Source: Bacteroidaceae bacterium
Lineage (GTDB): Bacteria; Bacteroidota; Bacteroidia; Bacteroidales; Bacteroidaceae
Assembly (NCBI GenBank): GCA_017481875.1
Contig: JAFUOP010000038.1
Location: forward strand, 25,716 to 89,715
Length of the DNA: 64,000 nt
Reading direction: 5' to 3'
In this document: positions 22,378 to 32,072 of the stretch, one piece after another
How the letters are laid out: every line of letters starts with the position of its first letter
Position numbering within the stretch: position 1 is the stretch's first letter
Program-made: the position numbers and the translations under genes
Notes under the pieces: generated by a model
Databases searched by the model: none
The model's input: the letters and a program-made list of their open reading frames with translations, nothing else
Told to the model about the DNA's origin: nothing

Positions 22378-24825
22378 CTACTCCTTTACCTTTTTATATA
22401 CCAAAGCTCCTGCAAGCAACAATATAAGTGCTCCTACAAGCAACGACGATATAAATGATATTTTTGCCGACGCAAGAATAACCTCATCGACACAACGCAA
22501 TTCAATGTCATGCTCACCGGCAGGCACAGGCAAGGCACGCAACAGATAGTTGGCACGCAACAAGGGTACCTCCTTGCCGTCAATATAAGCCTTCCAGGTT
22601 TTGTAATACACCTCGGAGAACACAGCTAGGTGTGCAGCCTGCGCATTGCTCTTGTATGTTATGTGCCCGGGGTTCTTGTATTCGTCGAGCACTATATACG
22701 AAGCGGAATCCACGGGGTTGCAAAACTCCTTGTTGCCGTTAAACTGTTCCTGCCAACTTTTTTCTATGAACGCACAAGAGAGGAGGTCGCCCTCGCCTAT
22801 CATGCGAATTTCATCGTCGGGAGTGTCGGCCCACACAATTGTATCGACAAACCAACAATTGCCAAAGGCACCGGGGTTCATCTGCACCTGCGGCCCACCC
22901 TCTTCCGAGGGAATTATAACATAGCGCACATTGAGCATATTGAGCACGTTCATATTCAGTTCATTGCTGAAATATGTATCTATTATATCCTGGTAGCGAC
23001 GCAACTTTGCAGGGCTGTAGCCACCCACCGATTTATGGAAATAAGAGGTGCGAGAATCGTTGAATGTACTTGTGGCAAGGTTCAGCACACGGTAGTCGGG
23101 GTCGGTGTCGCGCATTATAGCTTTATCGGCAGCCGTGGGAGTAATTTCTGTTGCTGCGCGTTTAGGCACAAACATATCCCACGAAAGGAAACGCTTATCG
23201 ACCACCCACAAATCGGCAAACACCAACAGTGTGAGAATGGCCACAACGTAGCCGGCACGTACCTTTGTGCGCACATAAACCAACAGAGCTGCAAAAGCTG
23301 CGGCAATGAAGAGGAAGGAACGCCAAGCGTCGGATATGAGCATATTCTCGCGGTCGGCACGCAAAGCGTCAGCAAGTACCGAGGGGTAGCCACCATCGCC
23401 GGGAGCAGAAAAATCGAAGATGCTGCCACCAAAAAGAGCAAGCAACAGCGATAGACCGCCCGACACTGCAAAAGATATTACAAGCGCACGGGTAATTTCT
23501 TTTTCACAACCGCCCTCTTTGCGACGTTTCATAAGTTCAGCCACGGCAAGAACACCCAATGTAACCATTGTGAGCGAGGCTATGACCAAAGCCATTGATG
23601 GGGCACGAAACTTATTGTACAATGGCAAATTGTAGAAAAGGAAATTATTTACCAAAGGCAGATATTTTCCCCACGCCATAACCAGCGACAACAAGGTGGC
23701 GGCAACAAGCCACCAACGCTCACGCCCCTTTACAAGACATATACCAAGCACAAACAAGAAACACACAATGGCACCTACATATACAGGGCCCGACGTAAAA
23801 GGCTGTGCTCCCCAATAGGCCGGCATCTGCTTAACCACCTGCTTTGCTTGCGAAGCACCATAGGCAGGGCGAAGAACTTTATAAACCTCGGAATCGGTAC
23901 CCAGGTTGTAGTGCGAACTTGCACCATAGATATTGGGAACGAGCAGCGTGAGTGTTTCATCTATACCATAGCTCCACGCATAGGCATAGTCGATGTCGAG
24001 GCCCGAACTTGCAGACTCGCTACCCTTGGGCTGTAGCACGGCACCACCACGCACGCTCTCTTTTGTATAGTCCATTGTGGGCCACAGCTGCCCCACAGAG
24101 GGCAATATTGCAAGCACGGCAATAACAGCAAGCACCCCGGTAGCTTTAAGGAAGGGGGCAAAGGCCTTCTCGCGCACTGCAAAAACGCCATAAACAACAG
24201 CCAATATTAGCAGAGTGAGCAGGAGGTAATAACTTATCTGCTGATGATTCCAATATATATTAAGGCCTGCAAAAATGAGCGTTACAAGGCTGCCGCAAAG
24301 CAACTTCCCGCGGTAGCACATTACCACACCGCCAATAATGGGAGCCATTGTAGCCATAACCAGGGCTTTGTTCATGTGCCCCGCATTTATGATTATAAAA
24401 TTATAGGAGCACAGAGTATAGGCCACGGCACCCATAAAGCTGAGCCACGAGCGGCAGCCCATCGATAGCAGGAATATATAAAAACATATAAACGAAAGGA
24501 AAATATACCCATTGTGGCGGCCTGTCCAGCCAAGCCAAGAGAGGGTGAGAAAACGGCCTATGTGGCGGAACACATTAGAAGACTCGGGCATATATGTGTA
24601 GTTGGCAGGCATACCACCGAACATTGCATTGGACCAGTGGGCATACTCGCCCGTCTCCTCGTGATACTCACGCAAATCCTGCCCCCAGCCACGGGAATTT
24701 ATGGCATCGTCTTGCACAAGGTCTTTCCCCTGCAATGTAGGAGCAAAATATATCCCTGTCATCAACAAAAAGGCAAGTACCGCAAACAGGTGAGGGTAGA
24801 GGCTCTTAAAATTAAAATTCTTCAT
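22378..24825 (-). CDS. YfhO-family multi-span membrane protein
   Basis: 815 residues with about twelve to thirteen helices, mostly in the first 560 residues, a long extracytoplasmic segment (about 560-780), and a final helix (about 785-810). The N-terminal loop holds LVQDDAINSRGWGQDLREYH and MFGGMPANYTYMP, characteristic of Bacteroidota YfhO proteins. The Gram-positive homologue is a GT-C enzyme glycosylating lipoteichoic acid; here a similar extracytoplasmic glycan modification is inferred. It lies between the two cytoplasmic glycosyltransferase genes. Confidence 0.85.
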   Translation of the reverse strand: MKNFNFKSLYPHLFAVLAFLLMTGIYFAPTLQGKDLVQDDAINSRGWGQDLREYHEETGEYAHWSNAMFGGMPANYTYMPESSNVFRHIGRFLTLSWLGWTGRHNGYIFLSFICFYIFLLSMGCRSWLSFMGAVAYTLCSYNFIIINAGHMNKALVMATMAPIIGGVVMCYRGKLLCGSLVTLIFAGLNIYWNHQQISYYLLLTLLILAVVYGVFAVREKAFAPFLKATGVLAVIAVLAILPSVGQLWPTMDYTKESVRGGAVLQPKGSESASSGLDIDYAYAWSYGIDETLTLLVPNIYGASSHYNLGTDSEVYKVLRPAYGASQAKQVVKQMPAYWGAQPFTSGPVYVGAIVCFLFVLGICLVKGRERWWLVAATLLSLVMAWGKYLPLVNNFLFYNLPLYNKFRAPSMALVIASLTMVTLGVLAVAELMKRRKEGGCEKEITRALVISFAVSGGLSLLLALFGGSIFDFSAPGDGGYPSVLADALRADRENMLISDAWRSFLFIAAAFAALLVYVRTKVRAGYVVAILTLLVFADLWVVDKRFLSWDMFVPKRAATEITPTAADKAIMRDTDPDYRVLNLATSTFNDSRTSYFHKSVGGYSPAKLRRYQDIIDTYFSNELNMNVLNMLNVRYVIIPSEEGGPQVQMNPGAFGNCWFVDTIVWADTPDDEIRMIGEGDLLSCAFIEKSWQEQFNGNKEFCNPVDSASYIVLDEYKNPGHITYKSNAQAAHLAVFSEVYYKTWKAYIDGKEVPLLRANYLLRALPVPAGEHDIELRCVDEVILASAKISFISSLLVGALILLLAGALVYKKVKE

Positions 24826-24859
24826 AAAATATACTTTTTACACAGGCATAGCCGTATTT

Positions 24860-25948
24860 TTATAATTTACGATAAACATCACAAGTTTGTTGCACCATAC
24901 GCTCGAGTGAGTACTCCTTTGAACGTTGCAGGCCACGCAGGCGCAAATCGTCGCGCAGGGCGGGCGAGGCTATAAGCTCCTGCAGAGCATCGGCCATAGA
25001 CTGAGCATCGTGCGGATTGAAATATATTGCTGCATCGCCGGCTACTTCGGGAAAACAGCTGGCATTGCTCAGGCACACGGGGCAACCATTGTAGAAAGCC
25101 TCGAGAATGGGAATACCAAAGCCCTCGTAGTGCGACGGGAACACAAAGCAGAGTGCGTGGCGGTAGAGCGATGCCATTTGTGCATCGTTGGCTGCAATAT
25201 GCACCAGCCTGTCCGAAATGTTCCATTTTGCAAACAACTCGGCTTCACTGCTGCTGAAGGGTGAGCCGGTGCACACAATGCGCAGTGTAGGGTACTTCAT
25301 AAGTAGCGGCCTCACCGCCGACAGCCACGGAAGGAAATTCTTGTAGCCCTTTCTCTCACCTACATACAGCACATAGTTGTCGAAGAGTTGCTCGGCTACA
25401 CTGCCCACAGCGCGGTAGCCGTGATGCACTACCGATATTTTGCTTGGCGACGTGCCAAGAATCTCCACAATGTCGCGTTTTGTATTCTCGCTCACGGCAA
25501 TAATGTGCGCAGCCTTCTCTACAAGTAGCTTTTTATGTTGTATTGTGCGGTCGTATATGAGCACATCTTGCGGATAACGCTCAAAAACCATATCGTGCAC
25601 TGTGAGCACAAACGGTTTTTTATTCTTTTCCAACGCACCCAAGAAATAGGGGCTGAAGTACGTGGGGTGGAAAATATCGTAATTGCCCTTTCTCAAAGCA
25701 CGCCAGGCAAAGAGCCTGTTTACAGGCTGATAAAGACGGCGACGCAGGCGGTAGGAACTTGGGAAAGAAAAAGAAGAGAAATTCTGCTTATAGGTTTCTG
25801 TAATATAGTGATTCTCGCAGAAGTGCATAGGCAACGATGCTTCAAATTCATCGGCAGGCAGGCTGTATATGAGGTCGGCAAAATAACGTGTAACCCCACC
25901 AAACCGCTGAAAGGTAAACATCTGATTGTCGAACAGTATCTTTTTCAT
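24860..25948 (-). CDS. Glycosyltransferase family 4 (GT-B)
   Basis: 362 residues. The N-terminal half begins MKKILFDNQMFTFQRFGGVTRY with the glycine-rich acceptor loop. The C-terminal half has the nucleotide-sugar site FPSHYEGFGIPILEAFYNGCPV, with the E-x7-E pattern, and SNASCFPEVAGDAAIYFNP. Retaining sugar transferase for a surface polysaccharide. It begins 3 bp downstream of the flippase gene stop, in the same operon. Confidence 0.92.
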   Translation of the reverse strand: MKKILFDNQMFTFQRFGGVTRYFADLIYSLPADEFEASLPMHFCENHYITETYKQNFSSFSFPSSYRLRRRLYQPVNRLFAWRALRKGNYDIFHPTYFSPYFLGALEKNKKPFVLTVHDMVFERYPQDVLIYDRTIQHKKLLVEKAAHIIAVSENTKRDIVEILGTSPSKISVVHHGYRAVGSVAEQLFDNYVLYVGERKGYKNFLPWLSAVRPLLMKYPTLRIVCTGSPFSSSEAELFAKWNISDRLVHIAANDAQMASLYRHALCFVFPSHYEGFGIPILEAFYNGCPVCLSNASCFPEVAGDAAIYFNPHDAQSMADALQELIASPALRDDLRLRGLQRSKEYSLERMVQQTCDVYRKL

Positions 25949-25951
25949 AAA

Positions 25952-27412
25952 CTAATCTTTGTTATTCTTGCGACGCAGAAGATAGGCGATGGATTCACGC
26001 AATTCCTCGAAACGACACAAAAAACATAAAATAAAATAGAACAAAGCCGCGAGCAGAACACGCAGCAACAACAATACCACCATACTATCTACTCCGGCTG
26101 TAGCATAAGCAGCAAGAGCCATCGCCACAAGGGCCACAAGCATAAATGGCAAGAAATCGGCAACAAACATTCTTATGGTAAGCGCAATGTCGCGCTTCAC
26201 AAGAACACACCACAAGAAGAGCCAGGCAATATTAAACACGCAATAGGCTACAAGCATTGGTTTTATGCCCAAAGAGCGCATTGCAAGCAACATAACCAAC
26301 ACCAAAAGCCCTTGTGCTATGGTGCTCCACATAAATGTGTTTGTGCGGCCACAGCTCACAAGCAGGTTGGTAAACATAGACTGTATGGGCATAAATGCGC
26401 CCCACAGGCAGAGTATTTGCAACATACGGGCACTTTCAACCCACTTGTCGGTGAGCACCACCACTATAAGCTCGTGCGCCACAAGTGAAAGGCCAAAAAG
26501 CAACGGAAATGAGATAAAGGCCGTGAAACGCAACATCTTGCGGAACACGCGCAACTGACGTTCATTGTCATCGACCACCCTGGCAAGCACAGGCTGTGCC
26601 ACAGTGTTTACCATTACATTCACCATATCACTGCCCATACGGAACCAATCGGCCGCCTTTGAGTAGTTGCCCACATCGGTGCGGGTGTAAAACTTGCCAA
26701 GCACAAACGAAAAAACATTCCAATTTAACTTCTGGAATATATTTGTGATAAGAAGTTTATAACTGAACGCAAAAAGGTAGCGCAGGGGGTAGAAATGCAC
26801 TTTAAATGTGGGCCTCCACGGGGTGTAGTACCAATAGACCAACAGGCGCACAAGCACATAGGTTATAAGCTGCATAGATATTCCCCAATAGGAGTACCCG
26901 TTGGCAGCAAGCACAATACCTATGATTCCCGAGGTAAAGAGAGCAAGCACCGCAGCTATAGAGCGTTGCTTAACCTTGAGCTCACGGAACAGATAGGCTG
27001 AGAAGGCTACACTGAAACCGTTTATAACAAAGGCTGTGAAATTGAACCTTGCAAGCCACAACAGCACAGGCTGGTTAAAGAAATCGGCTATAAACGGGGC
27101 GGCGGCATAGAGCACGGCATATATGATGAACGACGTTATTACACTGAACCAGAAGACGGCATTGTAATCGTCGTGCCCCACGCTCTTGCGATTGGCAATG
27201 GCAGCCACAAAACCACTCTCTTGCAATGAACTTGCAATGGCATTGAAAATGGCAAGCATACCTATGGGCCCGTAATCGTCGGGGCCGAGTATGCGTGCCA
27301 GATACACACCAAAGAGCACACTCATCAACTGACACACAGCATTGCTCATGCCGCCCCAAAGAAAACTCTTTGCGACGGCATTTTTAAGTGTATCGGTTGC
27401 CTTGCTGCTCAT
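25952..27412 (-). CDS. Wzx-type polysaccharide flippase (MOP superfamily)
   Basis: 486 residues with about fourteen helices, starting KNAVAKSFLWGGMSNAVCQL and VYLARILGPDDYGPIGML, the N-terminal signature of polysaccharide-transport (RfbX/MVF-like) proteins. Expected to flip lipid-linked oligosaccharides across the inner membrane. Its ATG overlaps the metG stop by one base (TAATG), so the glycan cluster seems to be co-transcribed downstream of metG. Confidence 0.9.
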   Translation of the reverse strand: MSSKATDTLKNAVAKSFLWGGMSNAVCQLMSVLFGVYLARILGPDDYGPIGMLAIFNAIASSLQESGFVAAIANRKSVGHDDYNAVFWFSVITSFIIYAVLYAAAPFIADFFNQPVLLWLARFNFTAFVINGFSVAFSAYLFRELKVKQRSIAAVLALFTSGIIGIVLAANGYSYWGISMQLITYVLVRLLVYWYYTPWRPTFKVHFYPLRYLFAFSYKLLITNIFQKLNWNVFSFVLGKFYTRTDVGNYSKAADWFRMGSDMVNVMVNTVAQPVLARVVDDNERQLRVFRKMLRFTAFISFPLLFGLSLVAHELIVVVLTDKWVESARMLQILCLWGAFMPIQSMFTNLLVSCGRTNTFMWSTIAQGLLVLVMLLAMRSLGIKPMLVAYCVFNIAWLFLWCVLVKRDIALTIRMFVADFLPFMLVALVAMALAAYATAGVDSMVVLLLLRVLLAALFYFILCFLCRFEELRESIAYLLRRKNNKD

Positions 27413-29451
27413 TACTTAACTTCGCTACCGGGTTTAGCAGTAGGAGCAACGGTGAGAAGCGAAAGCTTGCCCTCGTTGTCCTCGGCACTGAGAATCATAC
27501 CCTGGCTCACTATGCCACGCATTGTGCGGGGCGCAAGATTGGCCACAAAGCACACCTGCTTGCCCACAAGTTCCTCGGGCTTGAACTGCTTGGCAATACC
27601 CGAAACAATGGTGCGTGTCTCCAAGCCGTCATCTATTTTAAACTGCAACAATTTGTCGGCCTTGGGCACCTTGGTGCACTCGAGCACAGTGCCTACGCGT
27701 ATATCAACCTTTGTAAAATCCTCAAAAGCAATCTCTGGGCGTATCGGGTTGGCTTTGTATGCCGCAGCGGCGTTGGCCTTCTTTATATTCTCCAATCTGT
27801 CGAGCTGTGCCTGAATGGCATCGTCCTCAATTTTTTCGAACAAAAGGCTCACCTCACCAAGTTCGTGGCCCTCGGCAAGCAGGCCGATGCTGCCAAGGCT
27901 TGCCCAGTCGAAGGTGCTCATCTGCAACATTTCACGCAATTTCTTGCTGCTGAAGGGCAAGAAGGGCTCGAACACAATAGAAAGGTTGGCAACCAATTGC
28001 AAAGAGAGGTTCAAAATTGTTGCCACACGGCCAAGGTCGGTTTTTGCAACCTTCCAAGGCTCGGTCTCGGCAAGGTAGCGGTTACCAATGCGGGCAAGCT
28101 CCATAGCCTCTTTCTGTGCATCACGGAACTTGTACTGGCCAAGCAGGTTTTCAACCTTGTCCTTTACATCTACAAACTCGGCAATTATGGCCTTGTCGTA
28201 GCCGGTAAACTCGCCTGCTGCGGGCACCTTGCCCTCGAAATATTTTTTTGTGAGCACAAGAGCGCGGTTCACAAAGTTACCATACACGGCTACAAGCTCG
28301 TTGTTGTTGCGTGCCTGGAAATCCTTCCAGGTGAAATTGTTATCTTTTGTTTCGGGCGCATTGGCTGTGAGCACGTAGCGCAGAACATCTTGCTTGCCGG
28401 GGAAATCGACAAGGTACTCATTGAGCCACACAGCCCAATTGCGAGAAGTAGATATTTTATCGTCTTCAAGATTCAAGAACTCGTTGCTTGGGACATTGTC
28501 GGGCAACACATAGTCGCCGTGAGCCTTAAGCATTGTGGGGAACACAATACAGTGGAATACAATATTGTCCTTACCAATGAAGTGTACGAGGCGTGTATCC
28601 TCGCTCTTCCACCACTGCTCCCAAGTATCGGGCAACAACTCTTTGGTGTTGCTTATGTAGCCGATGGGGGCATCGAACCACACATAAAGCACTTTACCCT
28701 CGGCACCCTCCACTGGCACGGGAATACCCCAATTGAGGTCGCGGGTAACGGCACGGGGCTTAAGACCTGTGTCGAGCCAGCTCTTGCACTGGCCATACAC
28801 GTTGCTGCGCCACTCCTTGTGGTCGTTCAGAATCCACTGCTCTAGCCAGGGCTGATAGGCATCGAGGGGCAGGTACCAGTGGCTGGTTTTGCGCTTCACA
28901 AGTTTGTTGCCCGAGTCGGCGTTGTAGGGGTTTATAAGCTCGTCGGGAGAGAGTGTGGCACCACACTTTTCGCACTGGTCGCCATAGGCGTCGGCAGCGT
29001 GGCAACGGGGGCATTCACCGCGTATGTTACGGTCGGTGAGGAACTGTTGCTCACCCTCGTCATAGTACTGCTCACTCTCCATTTCCACAAACTTGCCCTC
29101 GTCGTAGAGCTTGCGGAAGAAATCCGATGCAAGCTCGCGGTGTGTCTGCGATGTGGTGCGCGAATATACATCGAACGAGATACCGAAGCCCTCGAACGAT
29201 TCTTTGATTATATTGTGGTAACGATCGACCACGTCTTGCGGAGTTATACCCTCCTTCTTTGCACGAATGGTAACGGGCACGCCGTGTTCATCGCTACCAC
29301 CGATGAAGAGCACCTCCTCGCCTTTGAGGCGCAAGTAACGTACATAAATGTCGGCAGGCACATACACACCTGCAAGGTGGCCTATGTGCACGGGGCCGTT
29401 GGCATAAGGCAGAGCCGAAGTTACCAAAGTTCTTTTAAATTTCTTTTCCAT
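27412..29451 (-). CDS. metG: Methionyl-tRNA synthetase
   Basis: 679 residues, class I synthetase. HIGH motif at 22-25 (VHIGHLAG), a zinc knuckle [23 protein letters not shown] variant KISTS ([12 protein letters not shown]), an anticodon-binding helical domain, and a C-terminal tRNA-binding domain (about 570-679, [20 protein letters not shown]) that dimerises the enzyme. All are present and the gene is intact. It is the first gene of the long minus-strand run into the glycan cluster. Confidence 0.97.
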   Translation of the reverse strand: MEKKFKRTLVTSALPYANGPVHIGHLAGVYVPADIYVRYLRLKGEEVLFIGGSDEHGVPVTIRAKKEGITPQDVVDRYHNIIKESFEGFGISFDVYSRTTSQTHRELASDFFRKLYDEGKFVEMESEQYYDEGEQQFLTDRNIRGECPRCHAADAYGDQCEKCGATLSPDELINPYNADSGNKLVKRKTSHWYLPLDAYQPWLEQWILNDHKEWRSNVYGQCKSWLDTGLKPRAVTRDLNWGIPVPVEGAEGKVLYVWFDAPIGYISNTKELLPDTWEQWWKSEDTRLVHFIGKDNIVFHCIVFPTMLKAHGDYVLPDNVPSNEFLNLEDDKISTSRNWAVWLNEYLVDFPGKQDVLRYVLTANAPETKDNNFTWKDFQARNNNELVAVYGNFVNRALVLTKKYFEGKVPAAGEFTGYDKAIIAEFVDVKDKVENLLGQYKFRDAQKEAMELARIGNRYLAETEPWKVAKTDLGRVATILNLSLQLVANLSIVFEPFLPFSSKKLREMLQMSTFDWASLGSIGLLAEGHELGEVSLLFEKIEDDAIQAQLDRLENIKKANAAAAYKANPIRPEIAFEDFTKVDIRVGTVLECTKVPKADKLLQFKIDDGLETRTIVSGIAKQFKPEELVGKQVCFVANLAPRTMRGIVSQGMILSAEDNEGKLSLLTVAPTAKPGSEVK

Positions 29452-29601
29452 AGAAGATTTATATTTTGTTTTCTGTTTTATCTGCGCTTTTGGTGCATTT
29501 TACAAAGCAACTTACAAAAATAGGCATTTAATTTTAAATTGAAAGCATAAAATATTATTTATATTAAATTGCGCGCGAAGATGCCAACTTAAGAGGTGGC
29601 G

Positions 29602-29633
29602 TTTGCATAATTGGGCGGGATATGTTACATTTG
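29602..29633 (+). promoter_or_regulatory. Full Bacteroidota promoter of the acyltransferase gene
   Basis: TTTG at 29602-29605, a 20-bp spacer, and TACATTTG at 29626-29633, an excellent match to the TTTG/TAnnTTTG consensus. Transcription would start near 29640. This excludes the in-frame TTG at 29603 as the start codon. Confidence 0.75.
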
Positions 29634-29665
29634 TAACCAAGCAACACGAAAGAACGAAGAAAACC

Positions 29666-30835
29666 ATGCAAAAAACCACCCTTTCATCGGTACATTTTGC
29701 CGACACAAAACCACACTACGAACTACTCGACGGCCTGCGCGGTGTTGCCGCCTTGCTGGTGCTTTGGTATCACATATTCGAGGGCTTTGCCTTTGCCCAA
29801 ACAACAAACGGAGCCGGCGACGGCCTCATCACCACGCTGAACCACGGGCACATTGCAGTTGATTTCTTTTTTATACTTTCGGGCTTTGTAATAAGCTATG
29901 CCTACGACGACCGTTGGGGTAAAATGAGCATAGGCGGTTTCTTCAAACGCCGCCTCATACGCCTGCACCCCATGCTTGTAATGGGTGCAGTGATAGGTGC
30001 AATTGCTTTCTTTACCGAAGGCTGCAAGCAGTGGAACGGCACCACCACACCCACAAGCTGGGTGATGATAGCCACCCTGCTCACAATGTTTATGATACCC
30101 GCCCTGCCCGGTGCGCCCCACGAGATACGCGGCAACGGAGAGATGTTCCCCCTCAACGGCCCCACCTGGTCGCTGTGGTTCGAATACATAGGCAATATAC
30201 TTTATGCCCTGTTCATACGCCGCCTGCCCACCAAAGCCCTTGCACTGCTTGCCGTGGCACTCGGTGTAGCACACGCCTGGTTCTTTGTAGGCAACATTTC
30301 GGGCTATGACATGGTGGGTGTAGGCTGGGCCATCGACAGCATTAACTTTTGGGGCGGCCTTGTGCGTATGCTCTTCCCATTCACTGTGGGTATGCTGCTT
30401 GCCCGCACATTCAAGCCAAGCAAGGTAAGAGGAGCATTCTGGATATGCACACTGTTGCTCGTTGTGGTATTCTCGGTGCCCTACATAGCATCTACGGGCA
30501 CAGCAAGCATAAATAGCCTTTATGAATTCCTGTGCATAGCTCTGCTGTTCCCCGCCATAGTGTGGGTGGGTGCTTGTGGCAGCTGCAGCGACAACGTAAC
30601 CGGCCGCATAAACAAATTCCTGGGAGACATTTCATACCCGCTCTACATTGTGCACTACCCCATAATGTATATTTTCTACAAGTGGCTCATTGAGAAAAAA
30701 CTATACACACTTGGTGAAACCTGGGGTGTGGCGGTGATGGTGATAATTGTGAGCATTCTGCTTGCTTACGCCAGCCTTAAACTATACGACGAGCCTGTGC
30801 GCAGATTTTTGGCAAAGAGATTTTTGATGAGATAG
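29666..30835 (+). CDS. Acyltransferase 3 family membrane protein
   Basis: 389 residues from the ATG at 29666, chosen because the promoter lies inside the longer frame. About ten helices. The N-terminal motif LLDGLRGVAALLVLWYHIFEGF contains the catalytic-type His and the R of the family, with later motifs FFILSGFVISYAY and RRLIRLHPM. Members O-acetylate LPS, capsule or peptidoglycan sugars on the periplasmic side. No partner gene is adjacent, so the substrate is unknown. Confidence 0.9.
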   Translation: MQKTTLSSVHFADTKPHYELLDGLRGVAALLVLWYHIFEGFAFAQTTNGAGDGLITTLNHGHIAVDFFFILSGFVISYAYDDRWGKMSIGGFFKRRLIRLHPMLVMGAVIGAIAFFTEGCKQWNGTTTPTSWVMIATLLTMFMIPALPGAPHEIRGNGEMFPLNGPTWSLWFEYIGNILYALFIRRLPTKALALLAVALGVAHAWFFVGNISGYDMVGVGWAIDSINFWGGLVRMLFPFTVGMLLARTFKPSKVRGAFWICTLLLVVVFSVPYIASTGTASINSLYEFLCIALLFPAIVWVGACGSCSDNVTGRINKFLGDISYPLYIVHYPIMYIFYKWLIEKKLYTLGETWGVAVMVIIVSILLAYASLKLYDEPVRRFLAKRFLMR

Positions 30836-30963
30836 AAAATATTGAAATTCAATATAACATTGGTGCATTGCCTGGAGCCTGGTACTTGTTATAAAACCTT
30901 TTAGCAGATTTATATTTATCTATTTTGATAATTGAGTTAAAAGATTTGTTTAAACAATCGACT

Positions 30964-31704
30964 TTATGCTCTTTGATAAAAAAAATCTTTATGGCTATGA
31001 TTTGTAAATCCACTCACCCAAAATGAGTTATCAATAGAGACACCATCTTCGGAGTCACCAACATAATATACAATTCTATTGCTAAACACCAATGGACTTT
31101 TCTCCTTGGTGTATTCTATGCGTTTAGATGCACGCTTGGGATTGTTCAATTTTTTGTTGCCACAATCCAAATATACATAATCAGATACATTGAAACTCAC
31201 AACGCGTTTTGCCGAATTTGACGGTACACATATGAATTTAGGCTCTTTGGTCGTAACACTTTTTGCTACTGCACCGGTTGCAGTAAATTGCGCACCTCGC
31301 GCAACAACGGTAGGAGTCCACATTGGGAACTCATACCCGAATTGTGTATATGATTTTGCAAGTGATGCACTTGCACCCGCCATAGATGTTGCGCTACTCG
31401 TGTATTCAGCATCAGAAAAATAGTCGTATGCAATACCATTGCGAATGATGAATGAACGAGATAGGTCGATGTATATATCTTTATCGGTGTTGTTCATAAA
31501 GAAAAAACTCATATCGCCGGCTTCACTCCAAAAGTCGTAAATTATTTTACAATCCTTGTTGCTGTAGAGTACCATATCATCACTGCTATCCAACCCTTCC
31601 GATTGGACATCATAAACCTGATAATAAAAATGCGTGGTACACGACTGCATAATAACGGCAACAACAAGAGAAATGGTTGCCTTAATAAATGATGTTGTTT
31701 TGAT
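30964..31704 (-). CDS. Putative lipoprotein with a non-canonical (ATC) start
   Basis: From the ATG at 31650 the frame gives 228 residues beginning MQSCTTH, which lacks a signal peptide. Reading upstream in the same frame restores a lipoprotein leader: ATC at 31704, then KTTSFIKATISL, a hydrophobic run, and MQSC at the lipobox. There is no ATG, GTG or TTG in frame up to the stop at 31732-31734. Either ATC (or another near-cognate codon) is used, or the start codon has mutated. The mature part is beta-rich, with no domain I recognise. The leader RNA is long and structured (see 31758-31928). Confidence 0.6.
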   Translation of the reverse strand: MKTTSFIKATISLVVAVIMQSCTTHFYYQVYDVQSEGLDSSDDMVLYSNKDCKIIYDFWSEAGDMSFFFMNNTDKDIYIDLSRSFIIRNGIAYDYFSDAEYTSSATSMAGASASLAKSYTQFGYEFPMWTPTVVARGAQFTATGAVAKSVTTKEPKFICVPSNSAKRVVSFNVSDYVYLDCGNKKLNNPKRASKRIEYTKEKSPLVFSNRIVYYVGDSEDGVSIDNSFWVSGFTNHSHKDFFYQRA

Positions 31705-31757
31705 AGTGATATATTTGCGATAAACAATAAATTAATCAATATGCATTTGAGAGGGCA

Positions 31758-31928
31758 CAAAAAGAGGTGCAGACCCAAATAGTTACCGCCGAGGTTTACC
31801 ACAACCACACACACAGCTATAAGAGCCTGCACCTTTATGTACAAGTCCTTTTCTGTGTGTTTTGTTCTCTTTACTCAATGTGGTAATTCGGCGGTAAACA
31901 AGAACAACAATATGTCTGTCAAAATTGA
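31758..31928 (-). ncRNA. Structured leader or small RNA with pseudoknot and terminator-like 3' end
   Basis: A good promoter (31934-31964) would start a minus-strand RNA near 31928. The RNA can form a long hairpin: TTACCGCCGAATTACCAC (31897-31880) pairs with 31802-31783, then after a 13-nt bulge a second stem of 14 positions, 12 paired (31866-31853 with 31816-31803). In the apical loop an 8-nt AGGTGCAG (31834-31827) is complementary to CTGCACCT (31772-31765), which is followed by five T. So either a pseudoknot or a terminator stem forms. It could be an attenuator for the lipoprotein gene, or a free RNA resembling 6S RNA (long hairpin with a one-sided bulge). Confidence 0.45.
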
Positions 31929-31933
31929 GACTG

Positions 31934-31964
31934 CAAAGATATATCTTTTAACAAAGCAAACAAC
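31934..31964 (-). promoter_or_regulatory. Promoter of the structured RNA and lipoprotein gene
   Basis: Minus strand: GTTG at 31964-31961, a 19-bp spacer, and TATCTTTG at 31941-31934, followed by CAGTC. This is a close match to the Bacteroidota consensus. Confidence 0.65.
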
Positions 31965-32042
31965 TTTTTTATATCAAAAACAAATAAAACATCTTTTAAC
32001 CTCTTAAATAAATAAAGCGATGCGAGATTACAGATTTTTCAC

Positions 32043-32050
32043 TATCTTCG
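32043..32050 (+). promoter_or_regulatory. Probable dapB promoter -7 box
   Basis: TATCTTCG, one base off TAnnTTTG, followed by CA, 22 bp before the dapB ATG. No clear -33 element. Confidence 0.4.
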
Positions 32051-32072
32051 CACAATTAAATTACAACGCTTT

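Noticed and set aside
27388-28845. 485-codon open frame on the plus strand opposite metG
   Set aside because: Antisense shadow of methionyl-tRNA synthetase; no recognisable family or signal peptide.
29603-29665. TTG start adding 21 residues to the acyltransferase
   Set aside because: The codon lies in the -33 element of a well-matched promoter.
30839-30855. Short palindrome ATATTGAAATTCAATAT after the acyltransferase gene
   Set aside because: Weak AT-only stem without a T-run; could arise by chance.
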